A DNA stretch of 64,000 bases from Corbicula japonica (taxonomy: Eukaryota > Mollusca > Bivalvia > Venerida > Cyrenidae). Where the stretch lies: NCBI GenBank assembly GCA_038501625.1, contig JAZAYU010000694.1, forward strand, positions 116,896 through 180,895, read 5' to 3'. Under the pieces are notes generated by a model. That model did no database searches, had not been told where the DNA came from, and worked only from the letters and a program-made list of their open reading frames with translations. Both the position numbers and the translations under genes were made by a program. Shown piece after piece: positions 1 to 12,787 of the stretch; within the stretch, counting starts at the first letter, position 1; the number at the start of each line of letters is the position of its first letter.

Positions 1-3000
1 GCAGTAAACAACTGCAAAATACATGTATAATGGATCGGCAATAATATTTTTCTTAATAGGTTTTGTTCTTATTTCTTTGTTCGAGTTGAATATCAAAACC
101 TTTTAAATCCCACCAAATGGACGACATTAAGGATACCTTGCACAATAAACGTTAAGATACACCTTGGAAGAAACAGGACGTTTTTCGAAAATCCGTATTT
201 AAGATAAGGGGTTTAATTCTTTGTTCTGTAATCGGGGGTAACATAAAGTTATCAACGTTATTTGCCATGATTTATACATTTGATCACATAGGGTCAAGAT
301 AAGTCAATCTTTAGCAATTCATTATTTTGACTGTTCATATTTATAGTGGCATGATAAGATAAATTAGGTAAACAGTAAGTATTTCATTGAAAGATTAGGA
401 AAAGTGTTGAATGAAACACTTTTGGGCGTTGTCTTGTTCTTCCCCTTTCGCATAAGTGCATGGTTCAAGTTAAACGCAATTTGACTAATTTGAAAAAAAT
501 AACGGCAATAAAATTGTAAAACTTTTATAGTTTTATTAAGTAATTATATACATGTATCGATAAAAGAAGGAAATGAAAGCATTGTATTGTACCATTGTTT
601 TTTTTATTTTTATTAATATACAAATTAAAAAAAAGAGCTATACAAGCATAAACACTCGTGCTATGTTTTGAGTTAAAATGAGTTAGTGTGTCATGACAAT
701 AAAAATATCAACTAAAAGTTATTCAAATTTTATTTATCATTCTAATATACAATGTTACTTCTGTAAATACATATATAAAAGTAAGAAAGCGCTTAAATGC
801 ACAAAAATCGGTTTTAGCATTGTCTACACACCGGTCACGTAATCATCACATTGACCTGTGTACTTTCGCTCAAAGTATACTGGGATTGGGACTAGTTAGT
901 TTGATGACGTGACAGCTATTTATAGAATGCCTCTAGATACCGCTCTTACATACAGACATAAGACAGTGTTCAAAAGTCACATTAGACTTAAAATAAGGGA
1001 TATACAACTCAATATTACGGGTTATCTGATACGTTTCTAAACCAAATTGACAAAAAATACCATATTTATTCATGTGTCTATGGTTAATTGATGTAACTAC
1101 ATTGCGAACTGTTAACTCCGCGTATGAAGACAAAAATCATGGTTAGGATTGTTATGCGTTCTTATGATAGAGGTCTATGTTAGCCTGATGACGTGACCGC
1201 TATTTATAGAATGTCGGTTTTAGTGATTAAAATGAGTCAGATGAAAACAAATTATATAACTAAAAATTTAATATGTTACTAAAATGTAAGACATTGATTT
1301 AATGAAATGTATTTTATAAATCTTCTGAAAAAGACAAAACTATACCGCCCGTCAAAAGAAAGTTACACCTTTGTAATTATTGCCAGCTGTTAGTGACTGA
1401 TAAAATATGAATGCATTCATATACATTTCAAGTTTAACTTATAACGGAATTCAAGACTAGTAACACGTTTTCTTTGCAAATTTCCCATTTACCGCCTATT
1501 AAAAGCTACTGTAAAAGTCATTATTTTCTATTGGCGGTCAGTTTATTATACATTGTGGAGACAGAGCACTTATTCCATTAATGTTTTCCTTCATTTGTAC
1601 ATGATAAACATTAAAATTTTAAAAAAGGTTTGACTACATTGACAATAATTACATGTATGTGTTGTCACGGGAAATGTTTTCCTTCATTTGTACATGATAA
1701 ACATTAAAATTTTAAAAAAGGTTTGACTACATTGACAATAATTACATGTATGTGTTGTCACGGGAAATGTGTAACTGTTTCTTTAAATGACACCATAGAG
1801 TTGAGCAGAGGCCGTTTCTTATTTTGTATTTTTGGCGTATAAATAACATTAATTTACATAGTCAAAATGTGTACATGTAACTTGATCTGCTATTTTTATG
1901 AAAAAGTAATAGTTTTTCGTTGTAAATATGATAACGACTAAAACGACAAAACAGTATGACCGAATACACATTTTAAACGTGCGCCATTTTAAAAATCCTC
2001 AGATCTAAAGCGGATTTTCTTTTTCGGCGCAGGTCATTGTCTCACTAATTTAACATCCATTTGGATTGTGTAAATGGAGAAATTAACTATTGGAAGCATT
2101 TTTAAATATGATATTTGTATAAAATTCACTTCTTATAACGATGTTTTTATGCCTTTAACGTATAATTTAGACAAAGGCTGTAAACAACCATGGTATAAAT
2201 AGTTTCAGGAAAAACTAACTTGATCCTTTTTAACATGGATATTAAGCTTATCGCATAGGCGACAAATCAGATGGCACAATTTTCGCTTTTAGTTAGTTTT
2301 TTTTTTACCAAGAAGCGAACATTGTAGATCCAGATCAGCTGGTACATTTCTGTGCATTTGGTCGCGATAAAACAGTATACATGTACATGTATATGGGGTA
2401 AAGTGTAAACATATAAAATAAGATGCCACCCAAGTAGAAGAACTTTAATTAAAACTGTTCAACAATGGGATCTTTACTGTAAATGTTAACATTTCGCGAT
2501 TCAGATATAATACGAATTGTAAATTTGTTACACATACCAAAGCAAGGTTTGTTATATTTACTTACACATTCCTGTTATGCTTTTCGTTGTCTCCCACGTA
2601 CATGACAAATTGTATTAATGACAGTTAATTCTCTCTTCACTGCGAGCTTCTCTTACATAATTTATACTGCACACATAACACATGCTTTTGTTGCCCCGTT
2701 GCTAAGATATATAATAAAAATTGGATGACAAAACAAATTTGAAAGAAATCTAACGCGACAGTGATGGTATTAATGCCGACTTGATTTGACTGAGCGCAAC
2801 TCAGTCTTTGAACAAGTAAGTTGTGCAAATTGTGCTCAGACAATGGTAAATATTGTTTTTTAGCATATTACATGTAATACAGTTCCACAATCATCGCCGT
2901 ATTTTTCCCAGATTAAGGCTAGGTTATTTTAAAATGAGAAACAATAAGCGGAAGTAAACAACGCAGTATTTTGGCGGGGCATCAGAAACTCCAGAGGCAA

Positions 3001-4331
3001 AACATAACAATGCAGGAGGTATATTAAACGATGTTCGTTGCTTTTCTGGCTAGAATATTAAAACCACCGATATAAAGCTGGCCGCCGAAATAATGAATAA
3101 AATATTGAAAATATAATAAACAAAGTAACTCCAGACTAAGTACAAATAAAATTTCCACTTAATTGTTTTTTTCGGGATGTTTGCTGTTAGTAAACACAAT
3201 TTCTTGATTACTCTTAGCTTCCGTGTTGAACTGCACTAAAAACTGACTGTAATTATGTGTACAAATAATTCATCGGGAGAGAAGTATAGGTAGATATAGA
3301 GTTTGGTATGCATTAGTTTTCCCCCCCTTACCATTTGCAATCCAATGCTTAATATAATTGATTAAGTTACGTGAATTAACCAAAATTGCTTAACCTGAAG
3401 TCTAATTATGTTTATGAAGAAAAGGCAAACAGAAATATAATATAACTGCAGTCATTTTATATTAAAATGCAAAAAAGTTATGGACATGTGTTTGGCAAAT
3501 AAGTAAAGAATTCGAAAACCTAAACATACAGACAGCGAAAGAGTACTGCTCCGCTTTCTGGTCTACAATGCTTGCTTACGGCTGTGATTAAACTCTCGGG
3601 TACAATGTTTATATTTGTTGAATTCTGAGATCATTGGAAGTTGACTGTGATGTCAAATATATACATATATAGAGAGAAACTTAAACAACATTGTACGTAT
3701 GTTTAATTCAAAGTTAAATGCGACTACATGCATGTTCCAAGTTAGGTTTAAATATGGTTATAATATATGAAACAAAAGCTATTTAGAAAGAAAGGCAGGT
3801 GTAGACTTTCACATCGATAATAGCAACACAAGAAAGGCAATTCATATTTGACATATATAAATATTATGTTTAAATGTCTAAATAACTCTAAGACTTATAT
3901 TTTAAATTTAGTGCCTGTTAACTGGCCAATTTTTTAAATTTTAAACTTCTCGCCACAAAATCCTCCCTAGATTCACACGACAGAGATGGCGCAGTGAAAT
4001 GTCCGATTGTTAAAACGTTGTTTGCTGGTGCAACGTTATTCCCTATAGTCTGTCGTTATAATGATGAAAACTTTGGTGCAATTAGCAAGTTAACAAAACA
4101 AAACGGATTTTTTGCCGGTATGGCGCCGGTCTACACCGATCATCATACAATGCTCGGCCGGTGACCGGGTGGTGAGTTAGATATCATACGATTATTTGCC
4201 GGCAATACTACTGACAGTTTTGGATGCCGGGCGATGGTCAGCCGAAGTAACGAACTCCCGTGGCCGATGAAGATCCTTTCAGACAAGAAGTATAAAATGA
4301 CCACCTTAAATAGCATGGTCAGTCAATCAAA
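1..4331. other. No gene seen; AT-rich non-coding
   Basis: No convincing reading frame or family motif was seen on either strand. Two 28-base near-identical segments at 903-930 and 1186-1213 combine TGATGACGTGAC with CTATTTATAGAATG (one mismatch) and look like copies of a small promoter-like module. A 93-bp tandem duplication at 1581 is listed separately. Confidence 0.6.
1581..1766. repeat. 93-bp perfect tandem duplication
   Basis: Two adjacent units, 1581-1673 and 1674-1766, read the same by eye. Each begins ATGTTTTCCTTCATTTG and ends TGTTGTCACGGGAA. No coding content. The identity implies a recent local duplication or an assembly duplication. Confidence 0.9.
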
Positions 4332-4955
4332 ATGCATTTGGCTCTGAGACTTCTAAGATTGAACATCCTGCAGCAACAACTCGCCCAAGACTGGCTTCAT
4401 CATGACGTTATCTTGGCGCATTGTTTGAAGAAGCTGAATGAGAGCAACAAAAAGCACCAAGACGAAGAAGACATTGGTTGGTCCGAGATTTGATCTTGAG
4501 AAGAACCCTTTTTGGCAGTACGAAACTATGAGGGAGCTTAAAGCGGAGCATTTGTCAGACTTCAAGTTTTTCCTCCGCATACAGGAGATGTTACATGAGC
4601 TTCTATAACGAGTAGGACAAGGTATCGCCAGGAAGACAACATAAGTTTATCTGAAATTGTGATTAATTTCCTTCACCTTTTGTAAACATGTGTGTACCAA
4701 ATCTATTTCATACTGCAATGGTTTTTCTATCTTCTAATTTGTGTGTGCAGGCAGAGGGTTCCCTTGGAACAGTCACGCTCCGCTTCCTTACCACTGACTT
4801 CAGTTACCACGACCTTGCCTTCGCCCCCACAACACCATCTCGCTGTTTATCCCGAAGGTCTGCCATACCATCTTCGAAAACCCCAGGCAGAGCTGTCTGC
4901 GACTGTCGACCGAAGACTCCTGAAGTGCCCCAGCAGTTCCAGATCAAATAAAACT
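4332..4955 (+). pseudogene. PIF/Harbinger-like transposase remnant (N-terminal part)
   Basis: Fragments of a HARBI1-like transposase in several frames. The first piece (4332-4493) is stopped by TGA. An adjacent frame continues with QYETMRELKAEHLSDFKFFL to a TAA at 4606-4608, which resembles the region upstream of the catalytic domain in Harbinger transposases. After a possible intron with acceptor TTTGTGTGTGCAG near 4750, LRFLTTDFSYHDLAF is followed in another frame by NTISLFIPKVCHTIF, a pattern typical of the family helix-turn-helix-like region. The two frames differ by a small indel near 4825-4835. No DDE catalytic motifs were found downstream, so the gene is truncated as well as frameshifted. 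Assignment is from remembered family pattern only; an unrelated decayed gene cannot be excluded. Confidence 0.5.
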
Positions 4956-5735
4956 TCATTCATTGTTAGACGATAAGCACTGTTGTACATGCGAAACTTT
5001 ACCCGCTTTAAATGGCACAGCGATACATCGCTTAGACCGATATTCGAGCGACAATCGGTCGATGTATATTGCATCGCTCATACACCCGTGACCATTGTTT
5101 AATTTGGGTCTTACAACGTTCGACTATGGACCAATGTTTGGTCAAACATCGACGGATCATCTGTCGATATCTGTTGCCCACCACTAACCCATGATGACAT
5201 CTTATTCAATGAACACTGCTCGGCCATTAATCGGCCGGCAACTGGGTTGCCGATGAAGAGCGATGTGAAACATCGGTGGATACATCATTGATTTTTAACT
5301 ACAACTTAATTTCTCCTGTTGACCCCTACCGATGCACCAGATAACCTCAGTCACCGTCCAATTACTATGGGTGTCCGGCCGGCAGCTAATCCTTTTTTAT
5401 TAAAAGTTCATATTTTGCCAATCGTTTACCTTTAGCACGACTTAGTTTGTTTGTGGTGTCATTTAAGGTGGTATCATTTGTGGTGAAAGAGTTGATGTAG
5501 GTTGGGTGTGTAAGATTCAATTTCAGGAGAGAAATTTGTTTTTCTGACTTCAAAGCTTCTTTGATATTGATTTATCATTTATAGAGCACACGAATGCTAA
5601 ATGCCAAGCAAAGACCAATATAAAAGAGAAATATGCAGCAGATAAGTCATACTACTTGACATCGTTGATCCGGTGCAAAGATAAGACCATTGTCTGCTTG
5701 TCGCTGGATTGAAATCAGTTTATAACACAATCAAT
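4956..5735. other. No gene seen; possible Harbinger-element flank
   Basis: Non-coding. Contains CGGCCGG-rich words (near 5221-5240) that also occur upstream of the transposase remnant (4154-4162), so this may be the non-coding end of the same dead element. No terminal inverted repeats could be fixed. Confidence 0.35.
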
Positions 5736-6290
5736 TGATCATAATGAATACTATTTAATATCATTAACGAAAAGGATAAAACGCACAGGGAAGGGTGGTT
5801 CCCCCTGTTTTACCCCGAGCGTGACGTTAAAAAAAGTCTGACATATGACTTTTTATATCAAGTCTAACACAAGATTTTACTGCTGTAAATTGCTTTAATC
5901 ATTCTAAGCATTTTACAACTGACGCCAGATTCAACAAGTTTAACACACAATGAGTCGTGAATAACGGTATCGAAGGCTCTTTCGAAGTCTCTAAAAATGC
6001 ACCATAGTTTAGAATTACGTGCTGAAATGTTCTGAAAAAGGGAATACAGAATGAATATAGCGTCAGATGTAGAACGTTTATCTCTAAAACCATATTGAGG
6101 ATCCATACGTACATCCTTATATTCACACCATTTATTAATTCTGTTTCGCAATAATAGTGGATATATTTTAGAAATGGTATTGACTATTGTTATGCCTCGA
6201 TAATGAGCTGGGTCAGATCAGTCACCTTTTTGAATATAGGGACAATAAACCCCTTGCTCCATAACAAGAGAGATTTTAATATTTTCCTTT
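5736..6290 (-). pseudogene. LINE reverse-transcriptase fragment
   Basis: Minus-strand remnant of a non-LTR reverse transcriptase. Reading from high to low coordinates it shows YRGITIVNTISKIYPLLLRN, then DPQYGFRDKRSTSDAIFILY, then DFERAFDTVIHDSL and KLVESGVSCKMLRM. After a frame change near 5830 comes GVKQGEPPFPV and FILFVNDI. The order and spacing match the RT of the LINE at 61-64 kb (QYGFRKDKSTIDCIFVLC, LIESGVSSKIVRML, GVKQGEPLSPLLF), so it belongs to the same or a sister family. The YADD-type catalytic box, the endonuclease and ORF1 were not found, and there is at least one in-frame stop near 6220. Dead 5'- and 3'-truncated copy. Confidence 0.8.
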
Positions 6291-6539
6291 TTACCGATGC
6301 ACGTCCAATTATTACTGTAGAACAAATATGCATCTTGAAAGAACATTTATCATTTATTTAGCAAGTTTTCATGAGTCACCGACAAATATAGAAGGATTGG
6401 TGCTATCGATGTGCTGGCTGATCTTGACAAATTCATGACCTCAGTTGATCAATCACAACAGTCCTGTAATGCCCAAATCGCTGTAATTTATTATATATTT
6501 GTTGTTGATGTTTTGTTGTAGGGAGTTAAGGGGAGATCC

Positions 6540-7184
6540 TTAAGGGTGTTGTATAAAGGTGGAAGGAAAAGAAACTTCGAACAGCTCCCAACAGAACACC
6601 ATTCTTCACCAGGGACCTTACTGACGACCAGAAAGAAAATGTTGAAGAGGCAGTGTCATCTTTTAAGAAGAACTGTACATCAACATGAAGCCAGACAGAT
6701 CCCTGTCTGATTTTTTACTCTAGATGAAGAGATCATAGAATGTTATCAGAATAAGAAAATTAACAATATGTTAACCATGTTGAAAAAAAATATAAAAAAT
6801 TATGAATTCATTAGAAAAACAAAAGACCACGTACACACCACCTGCTCAGTCATCATCGCACCACATGCTCAGCCATCATACCATTGTACACACCACCTGC
6901 ACAGCCATCATACACGACACCTGCTCAACCAACAAACACATTGGCTGCACATTCATCAAACACACCACCTGCTCAGCACACAACTATTACACCTCACACC
7001 AAATACTAATGACAGATTATGGCACAAAGCCATTTCAATTCACACAAAACACAATGACAGAAAATCAAGCACAGCAAACAAGACTCTCAAAAACAACAAA
7101 TGCATTTCAACCCACATACAGTCTGAAGTCATGGTTTCTGTAAATCCTATTTATCCCCCCTTTAAAACCAGCTCAGCCTCATAG
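6540..7184 (+). pseudogene. Decayed coding-like fragments, Pro/Thr/Gln-rich
   Basis: A short segment near 6597-6688 reads TPFFTRDLTDDQKENVEEAV before a stop, which looks coding but matches no family known to me. Further on (6830-7010) there is a low-complexity stretch with repeated PPAQ and PSYTTPAQPTN words in shifting frames, giving Thr/Pro/Gln-rich translations. Long reading frames here come from the repeat. A decayed gene or a transposon-borne fragment are both possible; function unknown. Confidence 0.3.
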
Positions 7185-7336
7185 CTATCTATTTCCATCA
7201 CAGCTAATGCTGAAGACTTCAATGAATCCAACGAGATTATTTCTCCCATATTTGATTTTTTGGCAACACCATTAAGAGAAGCCTTACAAGATTCCACAGA
7301 GTCTATACTCATAAATCTTTTATTGAAATTTCAAGT

Positions 7337-7836
7337 NNNNNNNNNNNNNNNNNNNNNNNNNNNNNNNNNNNNNNNNNNNNNNNNNNNNNNNNNNNNNNNN
7401 NNNNNNNNNNNNNNNNNNNNNNNNNNNNNNNNNNNNNNNNNNNNNNNNNNNNNNNNNNNNNNNNNNNNNNNNNNNNNNNNNNNNNNNNNNNNNNNNNNNN
7501 NNNNNNNNNNNNNNNNNNNNNNNNNNNNNNNNNNNNNNNNNNNNNNNNNNNNNNNNNNNNNNNNNNNNNNNNNNNNNNNNNNNNNNNNNNNNNNNNNNNN
7601 NNNNNNNNNNNNNNNNNNNNNNNNNNNNNNNNNNNNNNNNNNNNNNNNNNNNNNNNNNNNNNNNNNNNNNNNNNNNNNNNNNNNNNNNNNNNNNNNNNNN
7701 NNNNNNNNNNNNNNNNNNNNNNNNNNNNNNNNNNNNNNNNNNNNNNNNNNNNNNNNNNNNNNNNNNNNNNNNNNNNNNNNNNNNNNNNNNNNNNNNNNNN
7801 NNNNNNNNNNNNNNNNNNNNNNNNNNNNNNNNNNNN
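7337..7836. other. Assembly gap (500 N)
   Basis: Exactly 500 consecutive N, a conventional placeholder length, so the real gap size is unknown. It abuts a 62-bp tandem array on its right side, so collapsed or unassembled satellite is the likely content. Confidence 0.98.
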
Positions 7837-8325
7837 GACATGCGCAGTTTTTGTTGACTGGATACTTCTATATTCTTCATTAATATATTAAACTGTATGA
7901 CATGCGCAGTTTTTGTTGACTGGATACTTCTATAATCCTCATTACTATATTAAACTGTATGACATGCGCAGTTTTTGTTGACTGGATACTTCTATAATCC
8001 TCATTAATATATTAAACTGTATGACATGCGCAGTTTTTGTTGACTGGATACTTCTATAATCCTCATTAATATATTAAACTGTATGACATGCGCAGTTTTT
8101 GTTGACTGGTTATTTCTATAATCCTCATTAGTATATTAAACTGTATGACATGCGCAGTTTTTGTTGACAGGATACTTCTATAATCCTCAATAATATATAA
8201 AACTGTACGACATGCGCAGTTTTTGTTGACTGGATATTACTACATTCTTCATTAACATATTAAACTGTATGACATGCGCAGTTTATGTGGACTGGATAAT
8301 ACTAAATTCCACATTAACATATAAT
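7837..8325. repeat. 62-bp satellite array, about 8 units
   Basis: Units start at 7837, 7899, 7961, 8023, 8085, 8147, 8209 and 8271, each beginning GACATGCGCAGTTTTTGTTG and ending TATTAAACTGTAT. Inner units are near-identical; the last unit is degenerate, as expected at an array edge. The left edge is inside the assembly gap, so copy number is a minimum. Confidence 0.97.
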
Positions 8326-9140
8326 TATGTTATTTGATGTTTTAAACAACCTCCAAAATTAAATAAGGTTGAGTGAAAATAAAAGAAAAAAAATGATAAG
8401 AAGATGTCTTATTTTCCGTTTATTATGATATTTGTGTAAAAATATTATTGATACGGTAATGTTTATGAGCAAAGGCAGTACCTAGGGAAAAAATGTGTTT
8501 TCCGGTTTGCAAAATCTAGCCTTCTGATTGGACAATGTGACTTACATCCGGGTGCAATAGTCCTGATTGCCTCTAATCCGGTTTTAGCCGCCCTGGGGAT
8601 ATTATTTTGTTTTCTGTTAAATTCTGTTTTTAACCTTTGATTTTCTACAGTTTTCAACCAGATTTTGACACAAACTTTATACCATTTTAAAATTCAATCT
8701 TTCCTGAACAATTCATTTACTGGTTGTTCGGTGATAAAATTTGAAACAAAAATTTTAGTAGCAGAGTGAAAATTTCAAGTATCAAAATTCCAATATTTCT
8801 ACCTGTCTTCAGCTATATTTAGATTCAATTTTAATATGTTGTTAGGATGCATTCCTCCACTTGCTGGCTAATGACCAAGTGAACTTTGCTGTTTAGATCT
8901 GTGTTATGCAATATTAAGAACATTGCTCTGGAAGATTTTATCGTGTAAATTTTGTCATTTTCTATGGATACTGACCAAATAAACTTTCTTTCTTTATAGC
9001 ACTTTGAAAATCAGGCTTTTCTGAATATTCGTATTCACTATTTGTATGTAAAAAACAACAACAACAATTTTGTAGCACATTCTCAAAATGTTAAGACTAA
9101 ATTTAAGAAAGGTCTCAGCTGTATACAGTGTATGTACACA
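8326..9140. other. No gene seen
   Basis: AT-rich sequence between two repeat arrays. The short reading frames carry no recognisable motif and no splice context that fits a gene. Confidence 0.5.
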
Positions 9141-9149
9141 ATCTGGCAA

Positions 9150-9590
9150 GTTAATTAGTGGTCTCTGAACCCCTGGAATGAATATCATGAAAGTTAAGTG
9201 AAATGTTCAGTTCATGAACATGATGTGCTGAACCCATGTTCCAACCTGGCTGGCTCAAGGTCAAGTGGTGTTCGAGCATATTTCGTGTCCGGTCCATAAC
9301 TTTTCAACCCTTAGAAGGAATTTCATGAAACTTTAGTCAAACATTCTCCCCATGAAGACGACATGCAGAACACATGTTCCAACATGGCCGCCTCAATGTC
9401 AAGGTCAACAGTGGTGGTGTTTGAAGATTTGAACCATGCATTTCGTGTCCAGTTCATATCTTCTGAACCCCTGGAATGAATATCATGAAACTTAAGTGAA
9501 ATGTTCAGTTCATGAACCTGATGTGCAGAACCCATATTCTAACCTGGCTGGCTCAAGGTCAAGACCGCCTCTGGTGTTTGAGCAGGCCAA
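9150..9590. repeat. ~149-bp tandem repeat, 3 diverged units
   Basis: Three diverged units recognisable by CTGGCTGGCTCAAGGTCAAG-type words near 9249, 9400 and 9547 and by GAAATGTTCAGTTCATGAAC near 9202 and 9500 (about two periods apart). Related lower-similarity sequence may extend left to about 8860. It resembles the tandem cores of bivalve non-autonomous rolling-circle elements, but no terminal hairpin or CTRR end was fixed. Confidence 0.7.
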
Positions 9591-9659
9591 TACTCTGAAA
9601 CTTATCTGAACACGACATACCCTTGCACTTGAAGTGGCTTCAATCTGCCTGCCCCTTGC

Positions 9660-11478
9660 CCAGAGCTATTGTTTTATTTGCTCTTAACCATCCATAACCT
9701 TTCCCACATTCACATCTGTGGCGGGGGATATTGTTGTCGTTCCGACTGCCTTGTTTATATTTCATAAAATGTTGTTGTTTTTTTATTTTAACTGTCTATT
9801 CAAGTGTTGATGCTATTTCTTCTCTATCAAACAGTTACAATGCATCAATATGTTAGCTTTAAAGAAATATTACTCAGAAATCGAATAAATATGTTGATTT
9901 GAAAATTGAGTTTCAGTGTAAGATTTTTCCTGATATTGGGGTTCAGGCAGTGTAGTTTTCTAATGGAATAATGTGTTGATTCTAAACTAGCCTATCCATG
10001 ATTACAAATATTACTGCTTATGAAATAACTGCAAGAGACAGTTGCATGTGAAAAGCCAATAGTGATTCAAAAACGAAATAACGTTTTAACAATGAATGGG
10101 ACAGACTTTGAGGCAGTGCTTCATTTCATCTTCAGCGTTCTTATAATGCCTCAAGCTGGAAACAGCATCTAGCCCTGCAATTCCGACAACGCAACCAATT
10201 TAACTAGCCAGGAAAACCCCCAAAATAGTTGATCAGATAGCCCTGATATACGTTACCATAACTGCATGGCATCGATAACGGGCTGTTTTTACTGATTATA
10301 GTACTAACTAAATGTAAGGGGGAGACTTTTTACGGGCGCCACTCTGCAAAATGCATTATTCGTGGATGTACATGACTTTGCAGCTTTTTTGGCCTTAAAA
10401 CACAGTTTTTGCCCTATAATATGTTTCATATTATCAGCATTTGTGAACCGAACAATTTTATGAACTTTCCGAATAGAAAACTCTTACCTGAACTTTGTAA
10501 TACTATCCAATCTGAAATATTATTTCCGCAAGAAATTGTACCTTGACCGGTTTCCTTGCGCAATTATTTCAAAAGTGATTTGACAGGTAAACAATCTCGG
10601 CATTTAGCAGGCAAAACTCATTCTGATTTAAAGTCTGTTTTGCAATAATATATCAGTAAAATTCACTGAAAATTGACATTCACTTACTGCTTCACACCTC
10701 CTCTGTACAAAAATGACATTTAATCAGTCGTCTACATACAATTTTGTAATAAGTACTCATTTCCAAAAGGAGGCACTCTTTTACTGTGTAAGTTCTTCCT
10801 TATTGCGGGTAACCAACGGGCTAAACATGTGTTCTTGTTCCATCGTACAATTAATAAAAAACTTAAAAGTTTCCCCATGTTTACCGTAAACTTAGCGGCT
10901 TCCGTGAGATAATTTTAATCATATTACGTTATATCCTGACAGACTTCTATAAAACCAAAAGCGCATGCAATATCTTTTATGACGTGTCACATTGATAAGG
11001 AACAGATACTTCTAGCCTTCCGACCGCATTTTATGCCAAATTAAAAGAAAAGTTTTTAACTTCAGTGCACATCTAAATCCGAAAACACCGCAACAAACAC
11101 CGCATGACTGTGGATTGTTTAAATAAATTAAATATAAGAATATGTATTTAATCAAGGGCCATTCATGTACATGTATATCATACATGTATATTATACATTT
11201 CTTGATTATTATTGCATGTCTTTTAGCTGTACAATCTCAGAAATGTTTATATTGTTATTAACTTTAAAATAATAAGATTATCCGTACATGCGCCGCGGAA
11301 ATTAACGAACAGATAGTCGACAAAAAATTAGAAATAAATTCACATCGTCAATTTTTAAATAATCAATGGAAATGCATGGTCAACAAGAAATTATTATTGA
11401 TGTGATAACTTACATACGTATTTAGGGTGGAGAAATCTGCTTGATGCAGTTCCACATTGTGACTTTAATATTGAAATG
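9660..11478. other. No gene seen
   Basis: About 1.8 kb without a convincing gene. Sequence near 9855-9945 (ACTCAG ... AAAATTGAGTTT ... TGATATTGGGG) is related to the right end of the MITE at 59104-59515, so a partial copy of that family is present. Confidence 0.45.
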
Positions 11479-11483
11479 TATCA

Positions 11484-11876
11484 CACTATGGGGAATCAAA
11501 TGATCAAAATAATCTCTAAACAAATGTAAAACAATGAAAAATGAAGTATATTTTGTCCATGGTTTGTGTGAAGCTTTATTATGTAGCCTATCATATGCCT
11601 ACTGGAAGGTATAATTATACTGACAATATTTCGCTCATGACCTCTTCCTCATAATTCAGAACACCCAAGCACTATAAAACATGGCACTGCAGAGGTAATC
11701 TGGTAAAATTCTAAACAAAACACTTGTTATCAGTTGTAGTATAAAACATATAGTCTGTGGTCATATGATAGCACATTTATAAATTCTATTTGTGCAACTC
11801 AGAAATGAAAACTTCACAAAATTCAAAATTTCCCTACAGCTTAGAGATTTTTCTGATCATGTGATTCCCCACAGTG
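11484..11876. mobile_element. MITE with ~40-bp TIRs and 5-bp TSD (TATCA)
   Basis: Left end CACTATGGGGAATCAAATGA and right end, reverse-complemented, CACTGTGGGGAATCACATGA; the match continues imperfectly through ATCTCTAA. Flanking TATCA at 11479-11483 and 11877-11881 is a 5-bp target-site duplication. 393 bp, non-coding. Superfamily not assigned. Confidence 0.85.
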
Positions 11877-12455
11877 TATCAGTCATGTCAAAATATCGGA
11901 CAATGTATAGACACGCTTAATACGTTTATCAAGTGTGTACTTTTGCTAAAAGTATTTAAAGCAGTGATGAGTCATTAGCCGTTATATTGTTTATTACTTA
12001 TTTAAAAATTAAGACTGAAGATTGCATTAAATAATGATAGTTACAAAGATTGATCAAAGAAGGATATATACATAAGTGTCAAGTACATTCACAAAGATAC
12101 GGAACGCCTTTGCCAGTTATTATTGGAAAAGGTAATTCGGCAATGTTTACATTTGCGTGTTAACATTGGCGTTACATGTAAACAATGAATTTATATTTTT
12201 ATCGTTGTTTAGTTAAAAGCGAGAAGCTTCCAATACGTGTCCCATTAACCGAGTGGACTAAGACGAAGTTTATTTAAAATGCAATGGTAGTAACGCTGTT
12301 ATAGGTTTTAGGTTCAAAACATGACAAATGTTGTGGTTTTTTACTCTTTTTTTTAATTTTTTACACAAAAAATCCGCGATAAAATAAACCGTAGCAAAAT
12401 AGATAACGTACTTTTAAATAACTTCCAAAAACCTTTAAAAATATAAACAAAAATA

Positions 12456-12688
12456 TACTACTCAAAATTTGATAGGGATTGCTTTCTATTTTATCACGAG
12501 TTTTTTCCCCTACCAAGTTCCAACCGCTGTTGCGCTTCAACAGTTTGTCGGCTCATTATTTTTTGGCACAAAGCTAATGTCATATGAAAATATTTTCAGA
12601 AAAAAAAACAGCAAATGTTTTATCGTTTCAACCTTATGTTAGGAATATCACAATCTTTTAAGTGATCCGTATAAAATTTTGAGTAGTA
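12456..12688. mobile_element. TA-flanked MITE, TACTACTC family (copy 1)
   Basis: Terminal inverted repeats TACTACTCAAAATTTGATA and GAGTAGTA at the far end, flanked by TA on both sides (12454-12455, 12689-12690), as in Tc1/mariner-type insertions. Non-coding. A second copy is at 52377-52608. Confidence 0.85.
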
Positions 12689-12714
12689 TATTTCCTTAGC
12701 CGCATGTCAGTGTG

Positions 12715-12787
12715 AAACGAATCCGTGCCGAAAATTAATGAGGCCTATGCCAGACGGACGCGTAAACCACTGTGCTATCGAGGCGAT
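12715..12787 (-). mobile_element. tRNA-like SINE head (minus)
   Basis: On the minus strand GATAGCACAGTGGTTTACGC resembles a tRNA A box and GGCACGGATTCGTTTC a degenerate B box at the expected distance. Acceptor-stem pairing is not convincing, so a tRNA-derived SINE head is more likely than a functional tRNA gene. A weaker plus-strand tRNA-like stretch (ACCGAGTGGACTAAGACG ... GGTTCAAAAC) lies at 12247-12310. Confidence 0.4.

Noticed and set aside
6768..7184. His/Thr-rich 138-codon protein
   Set aside because: Low-complexity CACACACC-type DNA gives long frames in several registers; no single frame is favoured.
7260..7883. 207-codon ORF across 7.26-7.88 kb
   Set aside because: Artefact of reading through 500 N.
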